A stretch of DNA of 64,000 nt from Acanthosepion esculentum (Eukaryota > Mollusca > Cephalopoda > Sepiida > Sepiidae): assembly GCA_964036315.1 (NCBI GenBank), contig OZ038517.1:58062157-58126156 (forward strand), written 5' to 3'. Shown here piece after piece: positions 52,023 to 64,000 of this stretch (its first letter is position 1; each line of letters opens with the position of its first letter). A program made the position numbers and the translations under genes. The notes below the pieces were generated by a model. The model was not told where the DNA came from. It searched no databases and was given only the letters and a program-made list of their open reading frames with translations.

Positions 52023-54626
52023 AACAGTTTACACAAAGTTTTATTGCAAATATTAAGTTTTACAAACTTTTGAAAAATATTGAAATTTCAATGCAAAAGC
52101 AAGCAATTCTAGCTAGTTTTTCAACGTTAAACACGCTAGTTTGAAAATTGAATGTGCTGTTTGAAATCATTAGAAAACCAATAAAATTATTGAAAATCGA
52201 TATGGTATGGATCAGAAAATATTGATTTTGACAATTTCCAACAGTTTACACAAAGTTTTATTGCAAATATTAAGTTTTACAAACTTTCGAAAAATATTGA
52301 AATTTCAATGTAAAAGCAAGCATTTCTAGCTTGTTTTTCAACGTTAAACACGCTAGTTTGAAAATTGAATGTGCTGTTTGAAATCATTAGAAAACCAATA
52401 AAATTATTGAAAATCGATATGGTATCGATCAGAAAATATTGATTTTGACAATTTCCAACAGTTTACACAAAGTTTTATTGCAAATATTAAGTATTACAAA
52501 CTTTTGAAAAATATTGAAATTTCAATGCAAAAGCAAGCATTTCTAGCTAGTTATTCAACGTTAAACACGCTAGTTTGAAAATTGAATGTGCTGTTTGAAA
52601 TCATTAGAAAACCAATAAAATTATTGAAAATCGATATGGTATCGATCAGAAAATATTGATTTTGACAATTTCCAACAGTTTACACAAAGTTTTATTGCAA
52701 ATATTAAGTTTTACAAACTTTTGAAAAATATTGAAATTTCAATGCAAAAGCAAGCATTTCTAGCTAGTTTTTCAACGTTAAACACGCTAGTTTGAAAATT
52801 GAATGTGCTGTTTGAAATCATTAGAAAACCAATAAAATTATTGAAAATCGATATGGTATCGATCAGAAAATATTGATTTTGACAATTTCCAACAGTTTAC
52901 ACAAAGTTTTATTGCAAATATTAAGTTTTACAAACTTTTGAAAAATATTGAAATTTCAATGCAAAAGAAAGCAATTCTAGCTAGTTTTTCAACGTTAAAC
53001 ACGCTAGTTTGAAAATTGAATGTGCTGTTTGAAATCATTAGAAAACCAATAAAATTATTGAAAATCGATATGGTATGGATCAGAAAATATTGATTTTGAC
53101 AATTTCCAACAGTTTACACAAAGTTTTATTGCAAATATTAAGTTTTACAAACTTTCGAAAAATATTGAAATTTCAATGTAAAAGCAAGCATTTCTAGCTT
53201 GTTTTTCAACGTTAAACACGCTAGTTTGAAAATTGAATGTGCTGTTTGAAATCATTAGAAAACCAATAAAATTATTGAAAATCGATATGGTATCGATCAG
53301 AAAATATTGATTTTGACAATTTCCAACAGTTTACACAAAGTTTTATTGCAAATATTAAGTTTTACAAACTTTTGAAAAATATTGAAATTTCAATGCAAAA
53401 GCAAGCAATTCTAGCTAGTTTTTCAACGTTAAACACGCTAGTTTGAAAATTGAATGTGCTGTTTGAAATCATTAGAAAACCAATAAAATTATTGAAAATC
53501 GATATGGTATGGATCAGAAAATATTGATTTTGACAATTTCCAACAGTTTACACAAAGTTTTATTGCAAATATTAAGTTTTACAAACTTTTGAAAAATATT
53601 GAAATTTCAATGTAAAAGCAAGCATTTCTAGCTTGTTTTTCAACGTTAAACACGCTAGTTTGAAAATTGAATGTGCTGTTTGAAATCATTAGAAAACCAA
53701 TAAAATTATTGAAAATCGATATGGTATCGATCAGAAAATATTGATTTTGACAATTTCCAACAGTTTACACAAAGTTTTATTGCAAATATTAAGTTTTACA
53801 AACTTTTGAAAAATATTGAAATTTCAATGCAAAAGCAAGCATTTCTAGCTAGTTATTCAACGTTAAACACGCTAGTTTGAAAATTGAATGTGCTGTTTGA
53901 AATCATTAGAAAACCAATAAAATTATTGAAAATCGATATGGTATCGATCAGAAAATATTGATTTTGACAATTTCCAACAGTTTACACAAAGTTTTATTGC
54001 AAATATTAAGTTTTACAAACTTTTGAAAAATATTGAAATTTCAATGCAAAAGCAAGCATTTCTAGCTAGTTTTTCAACGTTAAACACGCTAGTTTGAAAA
54101 TTGAATGTGCTGTTTGAAATCATTAGAAAACCAATAAAATTATTGAAAATCGATATGGTATCGATCAGAAAATATTGATTTTGACAATTTCCAACAGTTT
54201 ACACAAAGTTTTATTGCAAATATTAAGTTTTACAAACTTTTGAAAAATATTGAAATTTCAATGCAAAAGAAAGCAATTCTAGCTAGTTTTTCAACGTTAA
54301 ACACGCTAGTTTGAAAATTGAATGTGCTGTTTGAAATCATTAGAAAACCAATAAAATTATTGAAAATCGATATGGTATGGATCAGAAAATATTGATTTTG
54401 ACAATTTCCAACAGTTTACACAAAGTTTTATTGCAAATATTAAGTTTTACAAACTTTCGAAAAATATTGAAATTTCAATGTAAAAGCAAGCATTTCTAGC
54501 TTGTTTTTCAACGTTAAACACGCTAGTTTGAAAATTGAATGTGCTGTTTGAAATCATTAGAAAACCAATAAAATTATTGAAAATCGATATGGTATCGATC
54601 AGAAAATATTGATTTTGACAATTTCC
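52023..54626. repeat. 6-mer HOR of 1302 bp, two copies
   Basis: Monomers 242-247 (52023-53324) and 248-253 (53325-54626) read A', B, C, D, A' with GAAAGCAATTC, B. Differences: GTATTAC in monomer 244, and CTTTTG in place of CTTTCG in monomer 249, which otherwise keeps the B marks 72T and 93T. The GAAAGC mark appears only in these two copies. Confidence 0.9.
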
Positions 54627-54843
54627 AACAGTTTACACAAAGTTTTATTGCAAATATTAAGTTTTACAAACTTTTGAAAAATATTGAAATTTCAATGCAA
54701 AAGCAAGCATTTCTAGCTAGTTTTTCAACGTTAAACACGCTAGTTTGAAAATTGAATGTGCTGTTTGAAATCATTAGAAAACCAATAAAATTATTGAAAA
54801 TCGATATGGTATCGATCAGAAAATATTGATTTTGACAATTTCC

Positions 54844-57447
54844 AACAGTTTACACAAAGTTTTATTGCAAATATTAAGTTTTACAAACTTTTGAAAAATA
54901 TTGAAATTTCAATGCAAAAGCAAGCAATTCTAGCTAGTTTTTCAACGTTAAACACGCTAGTTTGAAAATTGAATGTGCTGTTTGAAATCATTAGAAAACC
55001 AATAAAATTATTGAAAATCGATATGGTATCGATCAGAAAATATTGATTTTGACAATTTCCAACAGTTTACACAAAGTTTTATTGCAAATATTAAGTTTTA
55101 CAAACTTTCGAAAAATATTGAAATTTCAATGTAAAAGCAAGCATTTCTAGCTTGTTTTTCAACGTTAAACACGCTAGTTTGAAAATTGAATGTGCTGTTT
55201 GAAATCATTAGAAAACCAATAAAATTATTGAAAATCGATATGGTATCGATCAGAAAATATTGATTTTGACAATTTCCAACAGTTTACACAAAGTTTTATT
55301 GCAAATATTAAGTTTTACAAACTTTTGAAAAATATTGAAATTTCAATGCAAAAGCAAGCATTTCTAGCTAGTTATTCAACGTTAAACACGCTAGTTTGAA
55401 AATTGAATGTGCTGTTTGAAATCATTAGAAAACCAATAAAATTATTGAAAATCGATATGGTATCGATCAGAAAATATTGATTTTGACAATTTCCAACAGT
55501 TTACACAAAGTTTTATTGCAAATATTAAGTTTTACAAACTTTTGAAAAATATTGAAATTTCAATGCAAAAGCAAGCATTTCTAGCTAGTTATTCAACGTT
55601 AAACACGCTAGTTTGAAAATTGAATGTGCTGTTTGAAATCATTAGAAAACCAATAAAATTATTGAAAATCGATATGGTATCGATCAGAAAATATTGATTT
55701 TGACAATTTCCAACAGTTTACACAAAGTTTTATTGCAAATATTCAGTTTTACAAACTTTTGAAAAATATTGAAATTTCAATGCAAAAGCAAGCAATTCTA
55801 GCTAGTTTTTCAACGTTAAACACGCTAGTTTGAAAATTGAATGTGCTGTTTGAAATCATTAGAAAACCAATAAAATTATTGAAAATCGATATGGTATCGA
55901 TCAGAAAATATTGATTTTGACAATTTCCAACAGTTTACACAAAGTTTTATTGCAAATATTAAGTTTTACAAACTTTCGAAAAATATTGAAATTTCAATGC
56001 AAAAGCAAGCATTTCTAGCTTGTTTTTCAACGTTAAACACGCTAGTTTGAAAATTGAATGTGCTGTTTGAAATCATTAGAAAACCAATAAAATTATTGAA
56101 AATCGATATGGTATCGATCAGAAAATATTGATTTTGACAATTTCCAACAGTTTACACAAAGTTTTATTGCAAATATTAAGTTTTACAAACTTTTGAAAAA
56201 TATTGAAATTTCAATGCAAAAGCAAGCAATTCAAGCTAGTTTTTCAACGTTAAACACGCTAGTTTGAAAATTGAATGTGCTGTTTGAAATCATTAGAAAA
56301 CCAATAAAATTATTGAAAATCGATATGGTATCGATCAGAAAATATTGATTTTGACAATTTCCAACAGTTTACACAAAGTTTTATTGCAAATATTAAGTTT
56401 TACAAACTTTCGAAAAATATTGAAATTTCAATGTAAAAGCAAGCATTTCTAGCTTGTTTTTCAACGTTAAACACGCTAGTTTGAAAATTGAATGTGCTGT
56501 TTGAAATCATTAGAAAACCAATAAAATTATTGAAAATCGATATGGTATCGATCAGAAAATATTGATTTTGACAATTTCCAACAGTTTACACAAAGTTTTA
56601 TTGCAAATATTAAGTTTTACAAACTTTTGAAAAATATTGAAATTTCAATGCAAAAGCAAGCATTTCTAGCTAGTTATTCAACGTTAAACACGCTAGTTTG
56701 AAAATTGAATGTGCTGTTTGAAATCATTAGAAAACCAATAAAATTATTGAAAATCGATATGGTATCGATCAGAAAATATTGATTTTGACAATTTCCAACA
56801 GTTTACACAAAGTTTTATTGCAAATATTAAGTTTTACAAACTTTTGAAAAATATTGAAATTTCAATGCAAAAGCAAGCATTTCTAGCTAGTTATTCAACG
56901 TTAAACACGCTAGTTTGAAAATTGAATGTGCTGTTTGAAATCATTAGAAAACCAATAAAATTATTGAAAATCGATATGGTATCGATCAGAAAATATTGAT
57001 TTTGACAATTTCCAACAGTTTACACAAAGTTTTATTGCAAATATTCAGTTTTACAAACTTTTGAAAAATATTGAAATTTCAATGCAAAAGCAAGCAATTC
57101 TAGCTAGTTTTTCAACGTTAAACACGCTAGTTTGAAAATTGAATGTGCTGTTTGAAATCATTAGAAAACCAATAAAATTATTGAAAATCGATATGGTATC
57201 GATCAGAAAATATTGATTTTGACAATTTCCAACAGTTTACACAAAGTTTTATTGCAAATATTAAGTTTTACAAACTTTCGAAAAATATTGAAATTTCAAT
57301 GCAAAAGCAAGCATTTCTAGCTTGTTTTTCAACGTTAAACACGCTAGTTTGAAAATTGAATGTGCTGTTTGAAATCATTAGAAAACCAATAAAATTATTG
57401 AAAATCGATATGGTATCGATCAGAAAATATTGATTTTGACAATTTCC
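54844..57447. repeat. 6-mer HOR of 1302 bp, two copies
   Basis: Monomers 255-260 (54844-56145) and 261-266 (56146-57447) read A, B, C, C, A with ATTCAGTTTT, B'. The ATTCAG marks (about 55743 and 57045) are exactly 1302 bp apart. The first member of copy 2 has ATTCAAGCTAG in place of ATTCTAGCTAG. One D monomer (54627-54843) separates this HOR from the preceding one. Confidence 0.92.
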
Positions 57448-59183
57448 AACAGTTTACACAAAGTTTTATTGCAAATATTAAGTTTTACAAACTTTTGAAA
57501 AATATTGAAATTTCAATGCAAAAGCATGCTTTTCTAGCTTGTTTTTCAACGTTAAACACGCTAGTTTGAAAATTGAATGTGCTGTTTGAAATCATTAGAA
57601 AACCAATAAAATTATTGAAAATCGATATGGTATCGATCAGAAAATATTGATTTTGACAATTTCCAACAGTTTACACAAAGTTTTATTGCAAATATTAAGT
57701 TTTACAAACTTTTGAAAAATATTGAAATTTCAATGCAAAAGCAAGCATTTCTAGCTAGTTTTTCAACGTTAAACACGCTAGTTTGAAAATTGAATGTGCT
57801 GTTTGAAATCATTAGAAAACCAATAAAATTATTGAAAATCGATATGGTATCGATCAGAAAATATTGATTTTGACAATTTCCAACAGTTTACACAAAGTTT
57901 TATTGCAAATATTAAGTTTTACAAACTTTTGAAAAATATTGAAATTTCAATGCAAAAGCAAGCAATTCTAGCTAGTTTTTCAACGTTAAACACGCTAGTT
58001 TGAAAATTGAATGTGCTGTTTGAAATCATTAGAAAACCAATAAAATTATTGAAAATCGATATGGTATCGATCAGAAAATATTGATTTTGACAATTTCCAA
58101 CAGTTTACACAAAGTTTTATTGCAAATATTAAGTTTTACAAACTTTTGAAAAATATTGAAATTTCAATGCAAAAGCAAGCATTTCTAGCTAGTTTTTCAA
58201 CGTTAAACACGCTAGTTTGAAAATTGAATGTGCTGTTTGAAATCATTAGAAAACCAATAAAATTATTGAAAATCGATATGGTATCGATCAGAAAATATTG
58301 ATTTTGACAATTTCCAACAGTTTACACAAAGTTTTATTGCAAATATTAAGTTTTACAAACTTTTGAAAAATATTGAAATTTCAATGCAAAAGCAAGCAAT
58401 TCTAGCTAGTTTTTCAACGTTAAACACGCTAGTTTGAAAATTGAATGTGCTGTTTGAAATCATTAGAAAACCAATAAAATTATTGAAAATCGATATGGTA
58501 TGGATAAGAAAATATTGATTTTGACAATTTCCAACAGTTTACACAAAGTTTTATTGCAAATATTAAGTTTTACAAACTTTCGAAAAATATTGAAATTTCA
58601 ATGCAAAAGCAAGCATTTCTAGCTTGTTTTTCAACGTTAAACACGCTAGTTTGAAAATTGAATGTGCTGTTTGAAATCATTAGAAAACCAATAAAATTAT
58701 TGAAAATCGATATGGTATCGATCAGAAAATATTGATTTTGACAATTTCCAACAGTTTACACAAAGTTTTATTGCAAATATTAAGTTTTACAAACTTTTGA
58801 AAAATATTGAAATTTCAATGCAAAAGCAAGCATTTCTAGCTAGTTTTTCAACGTTAAACACGCTAGTTTGAAAATTGAATGTGCTGTTTGAAATCATTAG
58901 AAAACCAATAAAATTATTGAAAATCGATATGGTATCGATCAGAAAATATTGATTTTGACAATTTCCAACAGTTTACACAAAGTTTTATTGCAAATATTAA
59001 GTTTTACAAACTTTTGAAAAATATTGAAATTTCAATGCAAAAGCAAGCATTTCTAGCTAGTTTTTCAACGTTAAACACGCTAGTTTGAAAATTGAATGTG
59101 CTGTTTGAAATCATTAGAAAACCAATAAAATTATTGAAAATCGATATGGTATCGATCAGAAAATATTGATTTTGACAATTTCC

Positions 59184-59404
59184 AACAGTTTACACAAAGT
59201 TTTATTGCAAATATTAAGTTTTACAAACTTTTGAAAAATATTGAAATTTCAATGCAAAAGCAAGCATTTCTAGCTAGTTTTTCAACGTTAAACACGCTAG
59301 TTTGAAAATTGAATGTGCTGTTTGAAATCATTAGAAAACCAATAAAATTATTGAAAATCGATATGGTATCGATCAGAAAATAAATATTGATTTTGACAAT
59401 TTCC
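59184..59404. repeat. Monomer 275, 221 bp with a 4-base duplication
   Basis: Class D copy in which GAAAATATTG near base 194 has become GAAAATAAATATTG, a tandem gain of AAAT. The net gain of four bases shifts the minus-strand frame past a TGA present in other copies, so a 65-codon open frame (59221-59418, minus) appears only here. It is a by-product of the insertion and not a gene. Confidence 0.95.
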
Positions 59405-61140
59405 AACAGTTTACACAAAGTTTTATTGCAAATATTAAGTTTTACAAACTTTTGAAAAATATTGAAATTTCAATGCAAAAGCAAGCAATTCTAGCTAGTT
59501 TTTCAACGTTAAACACGCTAGTTTGAAAATTGAATGTGCTGTTTGAAATCATTAGAAAACCAATAAAATTATTGAAAATCGATATGGTATCGATCAGAAA
59601 ATATTGATTTTGACAATTTCCAACAGTTTACACAAAGTTTTATTGCAAATATTAAGTTTTACAAACTTTTGAAAAATATTGAAATTTCAATGCAAAAGCA
59701 AGCATTTCTAGCTAGTTTTTCAACGTTAAACACGGTAGTTTGAAAATTGAATGTGCTGTTTGAAATCATTAGAAAACCAATAAAATTATTGAAAATCGAT
59801 ATGGTATCGATCAGAAAATATTGATTTTGACAATTTCCAACAGTTTACACAAAGTTTTATTGCAAATATTAAGTTTTACAAACTTTTGAAAAATATTGAA
59901 ATTTCAATGCAAAAGCAAGCAATTCTAGCTAGTTTTTCAACGTTAAACACGCTAGTTTGAAAATTGAATGTGCTGTTTGAAATCATTAGAAAACCAATAA
60001 AATTATTGAAAATCGATATGGTATGGATCAGAAAATATTGATTTTGACAATTTCCAACAGTTTACACAAAGTTTTATTGCAAATATTAAGTTTTACAAAC
60101 TTTCGAAAAATATTGAAATTTCAATGTAAAAGCAAGCATTTCTAGCTTGTTTTTCAACGTTAAACACGCTAGTTTGAAAATTGAATGTGCTGTTTGAAAT
60201 CATTAGAAAACCAATAAAATTATTGAAAATCGATATGGTATCGATCAGAAAATATTGATTTTGACAATTTCCAACAGTTTACACAAAGTTTTATTGCAAA
60301 TATTAAGTTTTACAAACTTTTGAAAAATATTGAAATTTCAATGCAAAAGCAAGCATTTCTAGCTAGTTATTCAACGTTAAACACGCTAGTTTGAAAATTG
60401 AATGTGCTGTTTGAAATCATTAGAAAACCAATAAAATTATTGAAAATCGATATGGTATCGATCAGAAAATATTGATTTTGACAATTTCCAACAGTTTACA
60501 CAAAGTTTTATTGCAAATATTAAGTTTTACAAACTTTTGAAAAATATTGAAATTTCAATGCAAAAGCAAGCAATTCTAGCTAGTTTTTCAACGTTAAACA
60601 CGCTAGTTTGAAAATTGAATGTGCTGTTTGAAATCATTAGAAAACCAATAAAATTATTGAAAATCGATATGGTATCGATCAGAAAATATTGATTTTGACA
60701 ATTTCCAACAGTTTACACAAAGTTTTATTGCAAATATTAAGTTTTACAAACTTTCGAAAAATATTGAAATTTCAATGCAAAAGCAAGCATTTCTAGCTTG
60801 TTTTTCAACGTTAAACACGCTAGTTTGAAAATTGAATGTGCTGTTTGAAATCATTAGAAAACCAATAAAATTATTGAAAATCGATATGGTATCGATCAGA
60901 AAATATTGATTTTGACAATTTCCAACAGTTTACACAAAGTTTTATTGCAAATATTAAGTTTTACAAACTTTTGAAAAATATTGAAATTTCAATGCAAAAG
61001 CAAGCATTTCTAGCTAGTTATTCAACGTTAAACACGCTAGTTTGAAAATTGAATGTGCTGTTTGAAATCATTAGAAAACCAATAAAATTATTGAAAATCG
61101 ATATGGTATCGATCAGAAAATATTGATTTTGACAATTTCC

Positions 61141-61790
61141 AACAGTTTACACAAAGTTTTATTGCAAATATTAAGTTTTACAAACTTTTGAAAAATATTG
61201 AAATTTCCATGCAAATCATGCATTTCTAGCTAGTTTTTCAACGTTAAACACGCTAGTTTGAAAATTGAATGTGCTGTTTGAAATCATTAGAAAACCAATA
61301 AAATTATTGAAAATCGATATGGTATCGATCAGAAAATATTGATTTTGACAATTTCCAACAGTTTACACAAAGTTTTATTGCAAATATTAAGTTTTACAAA
61401 CTTTTGAAAAATATTGAAATTTCAATGCAAAAGCAAGCATTTCTAGCTAGTTTTTCAACGTTAAACACGCTAGTTTGAAAATTGAATGTGCTGTTTGAAA
61501 TCACTAGAAAACCAATAAAATTATTGAAAATCGATATGGTATCGATCAGAAAATATTGATTTTGACAATTTCCAACAGTTTACACAAAGTTTTATTGCAA
61601 ATATTACGTTTTACAAACTTTTGAAAAATATTGAAATTTCAATGCAAAAGCAAGCATTTCTAGCTAGTTTTTCAACGTTAAACACGCTAGTTTGAAAATT
61701 GAATGTGCTGTTTGAAATCATTAGAAAACCAATAAAATTATTGAAAATCGATATGGTATCGATCAGAAAATATTGATTTTGACAATTTCC
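61141..61790. repeat. Rare-variant segment matched 55 kb away (right partner)
   Basis: Monomer 284 carries AATCATGC (with one base lost and TTTCCATGC), 285 is D with ATCACTAG, and 286 carries ATTACGTTTT. These rare marks occur otherwise only at 6291-6941 in domain 1. Unlike monomer 32, monomer 286 is class D, with the class C copy one position later. Confidence 0.75.
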
Positions 61791-64000
61791 AACAGTTTAC
61801 ACAAAGTTTTATTGCAAATATTAAGTTTTACAAACTTTTGAAAAATATTGAAATTTCAATGCAAAAGCAAGCATTTCTAGCTAGTTATTCAACGTTAAAC
61901 ACGCTAGTTTGAAAATTGAATGTGCTGTTTGAAATCATTAGAAAACCAATAAAATTATTGAAAATCGATATGGTATCGATCAGAAAATATTGATTTTGAC
62001 AATTTCCAACAGTTTACACAAAGTTTTATTGCAAATATTAAGTTTTACAAACTTTTGAAAAATATTGAAATTTCAATGCAAAAGCAAGCAATTCTAGCTA
62101 GTTTTTCAACGTTAAACACGCTAGTTTGAAAATTGAATGTGCTGTTTGAAATCATTAGAAAACCAATAAAATTATTGAAAATCGATATGGTATGGATCAG
62201 AAAATATTGATTTTGACAATTTCCAACAGTTTACACAAAGTTTTATTGCAAATATTAAGTTTTACAAACTTTCGAAAAATATTGAAATTTCAATGCAAAA
62301 GCAAGCATTTCTAGCTTGTTTTTCAACGTTAAACACGCTAGTTTGAAAATTGAATGTGCTGTTTGAAATCATTAGAAAACCAATAAAATTATTGAAAATC
62401 GATATGGTATCGATCAGAAAATATTGATTTTGACAATTTCCAACAGTTTACACAAAGTTTTATTGCAAATATTAAGTTTTACAAACTTTTGAAAAATATT
62501 GAAATTTAAATGCAAAAGCAATCATTTCTAGCTAGTTATTCAACGTTAAACACGCTAGTTTGAAAATTGAATGTGCTGTTTGAAATCATTAGAAAACCAA
62601 TAAAATTATTGAAAATCGATATGGTATCGATCAGAAAATATTGATTTTGACAATTTCCAACAGTTTACACAAAGTTTTATTGCAAATATTAAGTTTTACA
62701 AACTTTTGAAAAATATTGAAATTTCAATGCAAAAGCATGCTTTTCTAGCTTGTTCTTCAACGTTAAACACGCTAGTTTGAAAATTGAATGTGCTGTTTGA
62801 AATCATTATAAAACCAATAAAATTATTGAAAATCGATATGGTATCGATCAGAAAATATTGATTTTGACAATTTCCAACAGTTTACACAAAGTTTTATTGC
62901 AAATATTAAGTTTTACAAATTTTGAAAAATATTGAAATTTCAATGCAAAAGCAAGCATTTCTAGCTTGTTTTTCAACGTTAAACACGCTAGTTTGAAAAT
63001 TGAATGTGCTGTTTGAAATCATTAGAAAACCAATAAAATTATTGAAAATCGATATGGTATGGATCAGAAAATATTGATTTTGACAATTTCCAACAGTTTA
63101 CACAAAGTTTTATTGCAAATATTAAGTTTTACAAACTTTCGAAAAATATTGAAATTTCAATGTAAAAGCAAGCATTTCTAGCTTGTTTTTCAACGTTAAA
63201 CACGCTAGTTTGAAAATTGAATGTGCTGTTTGAAATCATTAGAAAACCAATAAAATTATTGAAAATCGATATGGTATCGATCAGAAAATATTGATTTTGA
63301 CAATTTCCAACAGTTTACACAAAGTTTTATTGCAAATATTAAGTTTTACAAACTTTTGAAAAATATTGAAATTTCAATGCAAAAGCAAGCAATTCTAGCT
63401 AGTTTTTCAACGTTAAACACGCTAGTTTGAAAATTGAATGTGCTGTTTGAAATCATTAGAAAACCAATAAAATTATTGAAAATCGATATGGTATCGATCA
63501 GAAAATATTGATTTTGACAATTTCCAACAGTTTACACAAAGTTTTATTGCAAATATTAAGTTTTACAAACTTTCGAAAAATATTGAAATTTCAATGCAAA
63601 AGCAAGCATTTCTAGCTTGTTTTTCAACGTTAAACACGCTAGTTTGAAAATTGAATGTGCTGTTTGAAATCATTAGAAAACCAATAAAATTATTGAAAAT
63701 CGATATGGTATCGATCAGAAAATATTGATTTTGACAATTTCCAACAGTTTACACAAAGTTTTATTGCAAATATTAAGTTTTACAAACTTTTGAAAAATAT
63801 TGAAATTTCAATGCAAAAGCAAGCATTTCTAGCTAGTTATTCAACGTTAAACACGCTAGTTTGAAAATTGAATGTGCTGTTTGAAATCATTAGAAAACCA
63901 ATAAAATTATTGAAAATCGATATGGTATCGATCAGAAAATATTGATTTTGACAATTTCCAACAGTTTACACAAAGTTTTATTGCAAATATTAAGTTTTAC

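Larger units (their letters stand above)
1..64000. repeat. 217-bp AT-rich satellite array, 296 monomers plus a partial one
   Basis: The window is filled end to end by one tandem repeat in one orientation. Starts of AACAGTTTAC recur every 217 bases (for example 434, 651, 1084, 1301). Tracking every indel from position 1 to 63960 closes exactly on 296 monomers. The consensus has 86 A, 75 T, 29 G and 27 C (about 26% G+C). It begins AACAGTTTAC and ends GACAATTTCC. Landmarks are a 14-bp palindrome at 57-70, an inverted repeat at 73-99, AACGTT at 101-106, AATAAA at 158-163 and paired ATCGAT at 174-179 and 185-190. 217 is not a multiple of three, so each reading frame shifts at every copy and meets stops; nothing is coding. 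No unique sequence or mobile element interrupts it. A centromeric or pericentromeric role is inferred from length and HOR structure. I do not recognise the family. Confidence 0.98.
33589..64000. repeat. Domain 3: monomers 157-297, A'/B/C/D/A with G and H
   Basis: From 33589 the CTTTCG classes, class C and 187G return, in the combinations seen in domain 1. Two classes are characteristic of this domain: G (ACAAATTTTG, C45 lost, 216 bp) and H (GCATGCTTTTCTAGCTTG). H is often followed by G, D, A, B. Private variants are fewer than in the left half of domain 2, consistent with more recent homogenisation. The window ends in the first 41 bases of monomer 297 (63960-64000). Confidence 0.87.

Noticed and set aside
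59221..59418. 65-codon open reading frame on the minus strand starting MCKLLEIVK
   Set aside because: It lies wholly within satellite sequence and exists only because a 4-base gain in monomer 275 shifts the frame past a TGA; other copies stop after 13 codons. It has no domain, no ribosome-binding or splice context and no conservation.
1..64000. CRISPR array
   Set aside because: Repeats of 217 bp with no variable spacers; variation is substitutions and short indels between copies of one unit.
1..64000. Bacterial or phage origin, iterons or plasmid replication repeats
   Set aside because: An uninterrupted 64 kb of 217-bp units with multimeric HORs and no genes is not known from bacterial replicons; iterons are short and few.
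1..64000. Telomeric repeats, rDNA or tRNA genes
   Set aside because: No short telomere-type units and no rRNA or tRNA landmarks occur anywhere; all sequence is explained by the 217-bp unit.

Overview
The whole 64 kb window is one unbroken, head-to-tail satellite DNA array. I see no gene, RNA gene, transposon, CRISPR array or unique sequence, and no inverted block. The unit is a 217 bp, roughly 74% A+T monomer. Counting every start from position 1, and reconciling each small indel, gives 296 monomers beginning before 63960 and a 41-base partial monomer at the right edge. Two of the 296 are truncated to 89 bp. Most of the others are 216-218 bp; one is 220 bp and one 221 bp. Both window edges lie inside the array, so the true array is longer.

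Organism: an array this long, with nested multimer structure, indicates a eukaryotic nuclear genome, probably centromeric or pericentromeric heterochromatin in a long-read assembly. I do not recognise the satellite family. The consensus holds 4 CpGs where about 3.6 are expected from its 27 C and 29 G, and they are well preserved. That argues against strong germline CpG methylation and leans toward an invertebrate (inference only). There is no CENP-B box.

Monomer numbering used here (base 1 = first a of AACAGTTTAC). Variants are marked by a few diagnostic positions: 45 (C or deleted), 49 (T/C), 72 (C/T), 80 (A/T), 84 (T/A), 93 (A/T), 97 (T/A) and 187 (C/G). Classes: D = plain consensus; A = 84A; A' = 84A with 187G; B = 49C+72T+93T; B' = 49C+93T; C = 97A; E = 93T; G = 45 deleted, usually with 93T; H = 80T+83T+93T.

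Layout: domain 1 (1-7158) is built of A', B, C, D and A monomers. Domain 2 (7159-33588) is mainly E, A and D; the B-type mark 49C appears there once. Domain 3 (33589-64000) returns to the A'/B/C/D/A set and adds G and H. Within the domains, blocks of 3-15 monomers are repeated as higher-order repeats (HORs). The clearest are a 6-mer of 1303 bp in three consecutive copies (17750-21658), a 15-mer and its 9-mer deletion derivative (22744-28600), a 12-mer of 2602 bp in two copies (35542-40745), and several 3- to 6-mer duplications. Chimeric monomers at 21659 and 27300, and a truncated monomer copied together with its neighbours, record the recombination events.

The most interesting signals are: variant-defining sites concentrated in a 27-bp inverted repeat in each monomer; complete linkage of 187G to the type of the next monomer, with a different partner in each domain; mapped unequal-crossover junctions; and a B/C-type, E-type, B/C-type domain arrangement.
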